Positions 57,881 through 64,000 of a stretch of 64,000 nt of DNA are shown here, in pieces. Made by a program: the position numbers and the translations under genes. The notes below the pieces were generated by a model. The model worked only from the letters and a program-made list of their open reading frames with translations, had not been told where the DNA came from and searched no databases. The stretch spans positions 79,637 to 143,636 of the forward strand of contig NMRA01000700.1 of assembly GCA_002633005.1 (NCBI GenBank), written 5' to 3'. The DNA is from Phoronis australis. Taxonomy: Eukaryota > Phoronida > Phoronidae. The stretch's first letter is position 1. Each line of letters starts with the position of its first letter.

Positions 57881-60800
57881 GTAATAGTATTGTAGCCTAA
57901 ATTTCACCGATGTTCTTAATCAGTACTGTCCCAATTTTTGATGATATAAATACATCGAAAACGACCACTTATCATAGCTCATTGACAACTGCTGCTGCTA
58001 TTGTCTATATCATCGATGATGCTAAAGTGACATAACCGTTTCTTATCTACGTCCAAACACGTGCCTTTCATTGAAAAGTGGTCATTTTTAATCTGTCTGC
58101 AAGATTTTCACTGCGATCGATGCGGGTGTTTTTACCAGAATTAAGAATGGTTTTCAAATGCCGCATAACTTATCGAGTGGGGTTTAATTCCACCAGATCA
58201 TTGCAATGTTAGACTACAATCCGCTGACGGCTCGAATCATCGCTGAGAATGATTTCACTAAAGTTGTGTTACCGTAACCTCGGCGGTAAGTGCAAAAATA
58301 TTTGCTCAGTCATCATTCGGACAAATGTCACTTAGGATACAAAAACATGTACAACAAAAAGCAGAAAATTGCATATTCGTAATTAATCTGACAAAAAATC
58401 GTATGCACAGAAAAATGTAGCACGCTCGGCGAAAATTTGTGATTTAGGCCTATTTACGAAAATACAGTCACGTGTCTGCACGTATGTCTGTCTGTTCGTA
58501 ACATGTTCTATGTGATCTTCTTCTTCTCTTCTAGGTGTTGTCCATCCACTGCAGGATGTAGCCTTCCGACAATGCCTTCCAACTTGTTCTGTATCTTGCG
58601 GCTCTGATCCATGTTGTGCCTAGCGTTTTCACGATGTCATGTCTCCACCTGGCTTGGGACCATCCTCTTGATCTCTTTACATATCTGGGTTGCCACTCTG
58701 TGCATCTTTTTGTCCATCTGTTGTCCTGTGCTATGACCGCGTGTCCGCCCCACCTCCATTTCAATTTCAGAATTGTATTGATTATGTCCATGACTCTTGT
58801 TTGTTCTCTTATCTCTGTGTGTGGAATCCTGTCTAGTAATTTTATTCCAAGCATTTTTCTCTCCATTGCTCTATGTGTTGTTCTTAGCTTGACAAGTGTC
58901 TGTTTTGTTAAGGTCCATGTTTGGCATCCATAGGTGATTGTGGGGATGATGCACTGGTCAAATACTTTTCTTTTCAAGGATATGGGTATGTTCTTATCTT
59001 GGAATATTTCTCTGTTTTTTCCAAAGCAATTCCATCCAGCTCTTATTTAGACTTGTATTTCATTGGTCATACGGTTCCCGAATTTGTACAGTTTGTCCCA
59101 GGTATTTATATTGTGTGACTTTTTCAATGATCTTGTCCTCCACCATTACGTGTTCATCTGTTTCAAAATTTGACATGTACTTTGTCTTGTCTTGTCCTTG
59201 TGTATCTTTAATCCCACATTGTTGCTTTCTTTCAGTATATTTAAATTTGTGTTATGTCTTCTGTGCACAAAGCAACATCATCTGCAAATCTTAGGTCTGT
59301 TAGATGTTCTCCGTCTATGTTCACTCCCCTTTGAAGGTCTGAAGATTTGAAGATTTATTCCATTGTCAGTGTAAACAGTTTAGGTGAAATTGGGTCTCCC
59401 TGTCGAACTCTTCTGTCTATGTTGAATCTTTCAGCGACGTGGTTGTCGATGTGTATTCTGGCGATGGCATCTCTCTATATATATATTGCAGCAGTTTTAA
59501 ATATGTTTCACTGATGTTGATGTTTTTTAGGGATTCAATGATGCAAAAATTTTCAATTGTATCAAAAGGTTTTTCATAGTCTATGAAACCAACACACAGT
59601 GGCAGGTTAAATTCGTTACATTTTTCAATTGTTTGTCCAAGGGCTTGCAGATGGTCTGTTGTTGAGTAGCTCTTTCTAAACCCTGCTTGTGGGATCACTC
59701 GGGTTAAAAACATAAAAAGTCAACGGTTTTAAACTGGACAATGTGTGCAATATTACGTTAAGATCTTTAGTGGTGTAGGCTCTAATAGCATGGAAAGGAT
59801 TACTGCGACATGTCAATAGCGCAGTTGCAACCGAATCGATTTAACGATTGTGCATGTTCGGAAATCAGGGTGTGCAAAGGCTTTTGGTATTGATTAACTT
59901 GTGTGGAATGGCCGATTGGTTTGCACGACCTGTGATTTGTGTGCATTAGACAACGCTGATGTATGTATTTCTGCCGCAATTTGCCCTAATAAGCGCCTAT
60001 GCCCCAACGAGTTTTCAGACTTGGCTAAAGTAAACGCCCAGCCCATGAACTACATGAAAAAAATGCCTTACCTAGAGTTCTAAAATCCTACAGTAACGTC
60101 TCCAATTTATCAATGAGCGCTACATACTTTATGCCACGATGTCGGAAAGAAGTCCCTAAATCGCCCTTTGCTTCCAGCTCTATTGATGTTTCTGACCCAT
60201 TTTTACGCAGTTCTTGATCCGTGGGAAAAAGGGTAGTAACTAAATTCTTTATCTTTATCTTGTTTACTGCATAATACGACATTAACCACAATGAAACAAT
60301 TTGCAACGCCAGAAATTTGTAACATGCACTACTGCGCATGCGCTAAATCTTGCCAGCAGCCCTCCATAAGAAATACACAAGAACAGACTATAATCAGGAA
60401 TTTATAAGTGAAGGGAGATAACTACACAGTTTGCCGATAGCCTGTCACATAGAGTGTACGTTAAGACTTGTTACTACCAAATATAAGCGTCATTGGTGAA
60501 AATTTTTCCACGTCTCTTAAAGATTGAAGTTTTCCCCATTCAGGCCTATGTGAACGATCGTCCTGAAGCCAATATTTGAGCGCATAGCTCATTTTGAAGT
60601 CAAGTTTGTGGCTGAATTCATTTTGCCATTGGATTTGCCGATAGCGTAGGTGATTACCAGGAGTACTCAGAGGTTGCTGGTCCAAATTTCATGCTGTTTT
60701 TCGAAAATTTTTCCACGTCTCTTGTGTTCAGAAAATGGATCCACGTACAGCGCTGTGAGATGAAATGTTGCCGATCACCCGGCTGTCTTGCAATGGAATT

Positions 60801-62527
60801 TGCACTCTAGATGAGAGATTAGCTCAGAATCGGCAAGAAACTGTTATGTTCATTTTCTCGTCCGGTACGAGTTTAGAAATACTTTCGAAGTTTGAAAAAG
60901 TCGGATTTTATACAGTTTTATGCAGGTTTTTCGCCTGTGAGATAGTTGATACTAGTTATCTTTAAAATGTTGTTTCGTTTTTTGTGATCCACAGAACGTT
61001 GTCCTTTCGTCTTAACTTAATGCTGTTACATTGGAGTGGATTCCGGACACAAATATGTATTGGCAAACATCTGAAGATTAATAAAAAGCGCTTTGACAGC
61101 CCGCTTAACTTAAGGCTGAAAGCACACGCCGGCTGGCTGGCGTTCAATTCACTTTTGTTGTGCTTATGTGTAGGCCTACAAGTTAAGATAGAGCTGTGAC
61201 CCCCAATGACCCAACTAGCACTGTCATACTGTAGACAGTGGAATTCCAGAAATTCCAAAGACTACTATTGTAAACTTGACAAGTATTGCTCTGCAGACTA
61301 TACTGATTTCAGTCGGGCTCACGGTACTAGCACCCAAGCTTACTGACCTTTAACCTTACTATGCATTGTTATGATTGGTTAGGGACATGGCGCAAAGCGT
61401 CATCTAGCGGATCAAGAATGTTACACATTTCTGACGTTGACCCATTTCCAATATGGTGGCGTTGCAACTCCGCTATACAGCTTAAAATTCAGATTGAGGA
61501 AGCACGTCAACACGACGATAATTGGTCGACTTTGAATCATAAACACTGTTTGCATCCGAAAAAGCTACGACGTGCGGTTGTAAAGACTAACTTCAGCGTA
61601 GATCTATTTGTAGTTCGCTAACCAGAGAGCCCAAGCAATGTCTTAGCAAAATAAGAATACATGAGTTTATTCATTCAAATGTAGGCCCTTAAAATAGCAG
61701 ATGAAGTTACCTTTTCGTGCCATATTGTGTCATACCTAGATCCCTGCACCAACAACATAAGGCCGAAACAGTAGTATTGAATAGGGGTGTTATTCGCAGC
61801 TGTTTGAATTAAAAGGTGATTCCCGCGATGATGTAGACAAAAGCAAGATAATATGCCTAACAGTATGTTACATTTGGCTCTTAACATATTGTTTTCACAC
61901 TGTTGACTGTTAAGCACACGTGAGGCAGTGAAGATGACTTTTTCATTCATCTAGCATAGCAATAATTGTACTAAGTGATTATTTTTAATTGGTCAGTAGT
62001 GAGAACAGTTTGCAATCTGGGCCCGGTCTCCAATCTTTTTACTCAAACTGGAACTCGAAATTAGGTTTGGCATTTTCTACTCCACTTTTGGGCGAACTCA
62101 AGATAAGTGTCTATTATTCTATGCTCGAGTACACAATAACTTACGTAGATAATTTATTGTGGGTCGAGGGAATAGTTAAGTGTGGGGTCGAGGTGCTTTA
62201 GAAGAATCCCATCGAATGCCAGAGCATACGTGGCTAAATTGTTCAATCTTCACACTGTGGCATATCTGAGGGAGCTTACAGAAGCTACCCAGTGGACAAA
62301 TTTATTATTTTTTGCCCGTTAACTATAGTGGGCGTGGACCACTTGAGTTTGTGGGAGCTACTATATATTGGTGAAAACGAGTAGGTTACAAATGTTCTCT
62401 GCAGTAACGAAGTACAATGAAATTGCTGGGAGCTAGCAAAAGAGTGTATATGTGGTCCACCAGGCTTCATACAGAGACTATATATGTTTCACTTACTTCT
62501 AAACTAAATATTAATGTTTATTTTTAG
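57881..62527 (+). other. Gene D intron 1 (~4.6 kb)
   Basis: It carries an antisense RTE-like LINE fragment at 58510-59705. Outside it, several open frames of 60-98 codons on both strands show no domain and I do not call them. Confidence 0.5.
58510..59705 (-). mobile_element. 5'-truncated RTE-like LINE fragment
   Basis: On the minus strand the RT begins abruptly at about 59705 with QAGFRKSYSTTDHL and FIDYEKPFDTIE. It continues through a QGDPISP-like region near 59400 and the RFADDVALC catalytic box near 59285. It ends with the C-terminal ITYGCQTWTL and RW-TEW..RYVKRSRG segments (58977-58531). The 3' end is a GAAGAAGAAGA-type simple tail just after the stop, near 58515, as is usual for RTE elements. 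Frameshifts make it inactive. Sudden 5' loss fits incomplete target-primed reverse transcription. Confidence 0.85.
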
Positions 62528-62572
62528 ATGTGACTGGCATTTACTTCTTATCCGTTTTGATCACAGTTAAAG
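62528..62572 (+). CDS. Gene D, signal-peptide micro-exon
   Basis: A 45-nt exon with acceptor TTTTTAG and donor GTACGT. In phase 1, with split codons, it reads DVTGIYFLSVLITVK, a hydrophobic core like GAFYLISILLTVD of gene C. The length equals the gene A micro-exon. Gene D continues beyond the window, and no WSC exon is visible between here and 64000. Confidence 0.7.
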
Positions 62573-63483
62573 GTACGTATTCCTAGTTATTTCAAATGTT
62601 GTCAAAACATTGAGGCCTAGGAGAATCAGAATGTGAAAACAAGAACTTTTGAGCGGTCCTTCCGCTTTCAAACCACTCCCCACTCCCTCATCTCTTCTCC
62701 AGTTTAGCTCCACCGAATCTTTTCCACCCCCTAAACAGCTTGTTTTGATTTTTGGCAGCCGGGTCCTTGTTCTAAGATTAAGACAAACGCAATTTGCAAA
62801 TTAGATGCAAACATATATTTGTAGAAATCTGCGATTTGCACACGTTTCATAATCATAATACGTCGCTGAATGACTTTCCCATCAGACTTTCCTCCAGTCT
62901 CGCGATTCTGCTCTGGCTCAAGTCTGGTGGTTCCAAACAGAAAAAGGCTTAAGATGCAGCGAAGTGTGAGCGTGCTATCGTTGCCACGGAAATAGCTCCA
63001 CAAGCGGCTACCATTGGCCATGTTCTAATTTAACTTGGGGAAATAGTAGGCCCTACGTTAACGTGAATGAGAGTATTTTCACATTATATTATTTGTTTTC
63101 TGTTGTATAGTCGTTCACAATATTCTTCATCTAATGTTGGCATACTGTTTAGTTAACAGTTTGTTTTAAACTGTTTTTAATGGAGCAAATACATGTTCGT
63201 CTGTTCCTTGCACATTTCCAAAATAGCTAGAGTTTGTCATTCACTGAGCAGGAGATGTGACGATTACGCATTCCAGTATTATTTGTAACGTTGGAAGGTC
63301 TGTGATTTGGTTCGATCGCGTAGTTTTTCTTTTTTTTGCATTTCAAGCTTGCCAAATAAACTCTCTTGATCGCAAAAAGCTGGGAAATGCCGTTGAAGCT
63401 CACGGTCTAACACGTTGGTCCTGCTACATGTAGTTAGCACTTGTTCTACGTTTAGATCTAGTCGAGCTTGTGTAAACTGGGTC
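62573..63483 (+). other. Gene D intron 2, nothing recognised
   Basis: No WSC-like exon or known repeat. Confidence 0.45.
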
Positions 63484-63610
63484 AAGCTGGTTGTGGGCCG
63501 CGGGTCAAGGGGGTTGTGGGTCGCCGGTCGATGGTCGAGGTGATTGTAGGTCGAGGGTTTTGGGGGTCGTGGGGTGCTGGGTGTCGTAGGGGATGAGGAG
63601 GTTTTAGAGC
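63484..63610 (+). repeat. G-rich minisatellite-like repeat
   Basis: GGTTGTGGGTCG-type words occur with strong G over C strand bias. It is an inverted relative of 37725-37875. Confidence 0.55.
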
Positions 63611-64000
63611 AATCCGTGACAGCCGGAGACTGTCTAAGTTTAGCTAAGGGCTAAATTATAGTTGAGCACTTTGAATAGATATAGACACTTTTTTATTAAA
63701 TGTTGTAAAATCGAGTTATAGGAAGAGCTTAATTTTAAGAGAATTGTCATGTAATTAAGCTGTCCAGTTTTAATAATGACCAATTTAGCGAAACAAATAA
63801 TCATATCAATCGCATGTGGCTTCCGTGGAAGAAGACATGCATAAAGTTGTTCTCTGTACGTGACCCTACGTGTATTTGTGAGTGGCTAGTGTAAACCATT
63901 TTAAACAGATAATAACCAATGAGAATTGTGTTTACTTAAGATTTGAAATAGCTTACTGAGTCACTACATCATTTTAAGACAATCTTAGAGAGAATAATCT
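63611..64000. other. Window end, nothing recognised
   Basis: AT-rich sequence within the presumed second intron of gene D. Confidence 0.4.

Overview
This is a eukaryotic, intron-rich and repeat-rich window, most likely from an invertebrate animal and possibly a marine deuterostome or lophotrochozoan. It is AT-rich, has short coding exons bounded by GT/AG sites and long introns, and carries non-LTR retrotransposon fragments, foldback/MITE-like elements, satellites and microsatellites. I cannot name the species from sequence alone.

The only convincing host genes form a small paralogous cluster encoding short secreted proteins made of WSC domains (cysteine-rich, putatively carbohydrate-binding). 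Four loci are visible: A (minus, 6.66-9.61 kb), B (plus, 23.39-35.39 kb), C (minus, 43.20-48.40 kb) and D (plus, from 57.85 kb and running off the right edge). They lie as two divergent pairs, A<-/->B and C<-/->D. B and C can be assembled completely from start to stop, giving 238 and 343 residues. Both use the same plan: a 34-nt first coding exon (consensus M-x-N-x-H-x-x-x-F-x-L), a 39- or 45-nt micro-exon for the hydrophobic core of the signal peptide, then one WSC domain per exon. Every internal intron is phase 1. B, C and D share a promoter layout, CAGGTG then a TATA-like box then ATG, within about 90 bp. Locus A has the micro-exon and two WSC exons, but I found no convincing first exon, and its first WSC domain lacks the last cysteine pair.

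Layout: 1-3.8 kb is a satellite of ~150-bp monomers in trimers, several with a CTCF-like core. 6.6-9.6 kb is gene A. 9.6-13.4 kb is intergenic with a LINE endonuclease remnant. 13.4-17.3 kb is a 1.94-kb direct duplication around a single N. 18.1-20.8 kb holds MITE-like elements. 21.2-28.6 kb is a pair of inverted ~1.5-kb arms with THAP-like sequence, enclosing the first three coding exons of gene B. 28.6-35.4 kb is the long last intron and last exon of B, with repeats and a decayed LINE. 40.8-43.9 kb is another duplication around an N, copying the last exon of gene C. 43.2-48.4 kb is gene C. 51.1-51.7 kb is a fragment of an uncharacterised repeat ORF. 52.5-56.3 kb is a DNA-transposon-like element with inverted ends and ~162-bp subterminal repeats. 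57.7 kb onward is the start of gene D, with a 5'-truncated RTE-like LINE in its first intron.

All three single-base N characters sit at the edge of long near-identical direct repeats. I think these duplications are probably unmerged allelic contig ends rather than real tandem duplications, which would mean gene C has one third WSC exon rather than two.
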